A stretch of 48,229 bases of DNA from Vibrio sp. 10N.261.55.A7 (lineage in GTDB: Bacteria; Pseudomonadota; Gammaproteobacteria; Enterobacterales; Vibrionaceae): contig NZ_MCWZ01000287.1 of the NCBI RefSeq assembly GCF_002877365.1, forward strand, positions 2,595 to 50,823, given 5' to 3'. Below, piece by piece: positions 47,289 to 48,229 of the stretch. Position 1 is the stretch's first letter, and each line of letters opens with the position of its first letter. Under the pieces are notes generated by a model. The model had not been told where the DNA came from. It did no database searches and saw only the letters and a program-made list of their open reading frames with translations. Position numbers and translations under genes: made by a program.

Positions 47289-48134
47289 TTAGGTAAACGA
47301 CTCAATGAGACCATGAACCTCTCTCATCGGTTGGGGAACTAAGGAATCATTCTCACCATTATTCACTAAAGCGACCTGATAAACTCGATGGCTTTGTTCT
47401 AACTGAACATCTAAAGAGTAATATTGAGAGAAATGCGGGGTATTTTCATTAACAAAGATAGGCGCATCTAACTGGAACAATGCACTTGTCCTCGATGCTC
47501 TCACATCAATGGGAAGGCGATAAGTCATGCCATTGAACTTAATGAGTGCGGAAATGAGACCTGGCTTAAAAACGGAGTAATTGAGATGTACTAATACCTC
47601 ACAGCCCCCTACCGGATGATTAATCAATTCAGTCTCAACCGACTGAATCCGAGCTGTTGGCAACATTTCTAAATAGGGCGTACACCAAATACCGATAGAG
47701 TGATCTTCTGCTTCCAAAGGGCGCAATGAAGCAGGGTTAGTGTCCGATAACTCTTCATCATCGAGCAGCCAATCTTCTTCTTGCTCTAAGAACAGAATCT
47801 CAAATCGATTCCTTCCCAATTGAAGGTAAGGCAAAATATCCTTTCGATTGCATTCATAAAAATCATCACAATCAAATACAGCTTCGCCATTCACTCTCAC
47901 TTCGGCATGGTGACCGACTCCAGAGATAACTAAATCAATAGCGGAATGGGCCAGCATCGATTCATCTACTTCAATGTCATGCATCAAATGCCACTCTTGC
48001 TGTGTAATCTCTTCTTCAGACAAACCACTAGGTAAGGCCGCACTTAGAGCAGCAGGAAAAGTAATGTCATCTTGGGGAATAGACAAGTCAGTTAATGGCG
48101 AAAGTTGCCATAAACCACCTAAAGAGATTTGCAT
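47289..48134 (-). CDS. Orphan glycoside hydrolase family 2 sugar-binding domain protein
   Basis: A 281-residue protein with no signal peptide. The N-terminal ISLGGLWQLSPLTDLSIP and LVISGVGHHAEVRVNGEAVFDCDDFYECNRKDI resemble the jelly-roll sugar-binding domain of GH2 enzymes (beta-mannosidase and beta-galactosidase type), and a second beta-sandwich-like part follows. The TIM-barrel catalytic domain with its two glutamates is absent, so it is unlikely to cut sugars by itself. It may bind carbohydrate or be a remnant of a larger enzyme; the frame is intact. Confidence 0.7.
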   Translation of the reverse strand: MQISLGGLWQLSPLTDLSIPQDDITFPAALSAALPSGLSEEEITQQEWHLMHDIEVDESMLAHSAIDLVISGVGHHAEVRVNGEAVFDCDDFYECNRKDILPYLQLGRNRFEILFLEQEEDWLLDDEELSDTNPASLRPLEAEDHSIGIWCTPYLEMLPTARIQSVETELINHPVGGCEVLVHLNYSVFKPGLISALIKFNGMTYRLPIDVRASRTSALFQLDAPIFVNENTPHFSQYYSLDVQLEQSHRVYQVALVNNGENDSLVPQPMREVHGLIESFT

Positions 48135-48229
48135 AGTAGAATTGCGCTAGATCAAGTTTGCTAGAGTATAAGTAATATCATTCTTGAAAGATACAGAGAA
48201 AATAGTGGGGAATAAAAAAGGTTCATCGC

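Overview
The window is a stretch of Vibrio-type gammaproteobacterial chromosome (species not resolved). The gene orders pepA/lptF-lptG, lptD-surA-pdxA-rsmA-apaG-apaH, rplU-rpmA-obgE facing ispB, mdh facing argR, and argF next to pyrB-pyrI-ridA are typical of Vibrionaceae core chromosome. The protein sequences read as full-length, intact members of their families. No prophage, insertion sequence, CRISPR array or toxin-antitoxin pair was seen.

Layout. The extreme left end carries what looks like the P1 and P2 promoters of a ribosomal RNA operon that runs off the window to the left. Then come an HD-GYP protein, a VOC-fold protein and a VC0807-like membrane protein, all leftward. At 3.2-3.5 kb there is a tRNA-Leu(CAA) followed by what seems to be a decayed second copy. 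An RDD membrane protein follows, then three leftward exported proteins (a cytochrome P460-like protein and two outer-membrane beta-barrels) that look like an accessory insertion next to lptG. From 7.3 to 14.7 kb are lptG-lptF, and divergently pepA, holC and valS. From 14.8 to 19 kb there is a mixed set: a periplasmic binding protein, a D-2-hydroxyacid dehydrogenase, rluA and an unusual NRAMP-like transporter. From 19 to 28 kb are rapA, a PIN-PhoH ATPase, argF, the pyrL-pyrB-pyrI attenuated operon, ridA and djlA. From 28 to 35 kb is the lptD-to-apaH operon, facing folA and a YjjP/YjjB pair. From 37 to 42 kb are obgE-rpmA-rplU, ispB, mdh and argR. From 42 to 47 kb there is a TAXI-type TRAP transporter with a universal stress protein, then a duplicated DUF2061 membrane protein and an orphan GH2-type sugar-binding domain protein.

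Functional links. LptF and LptG (permease) and LptD (outer-membrane translocon) belong to the same LPS export machine, and SurA is the chaperone needed for LptD assembly. ArgF and PyrB both consume carbamoyl phosphate. They sit side by side under different controls: a pair of ARG boxes for argF and a UTP-sensing leader for pyrBI. The ArgR repressor is encoded 17 kb further on.

I did not find a clearly new multi-gene system. The most interesting points are small: the decayed tRNA-Leu copy, interleaved inverted repeats between apaH and folA, the NRAMP relative lacking the standard metal-binding motifs, a PDZ-like tail on a TRAP permease, several strong intercistronic hairpins and a 9-bp tandem repeat.
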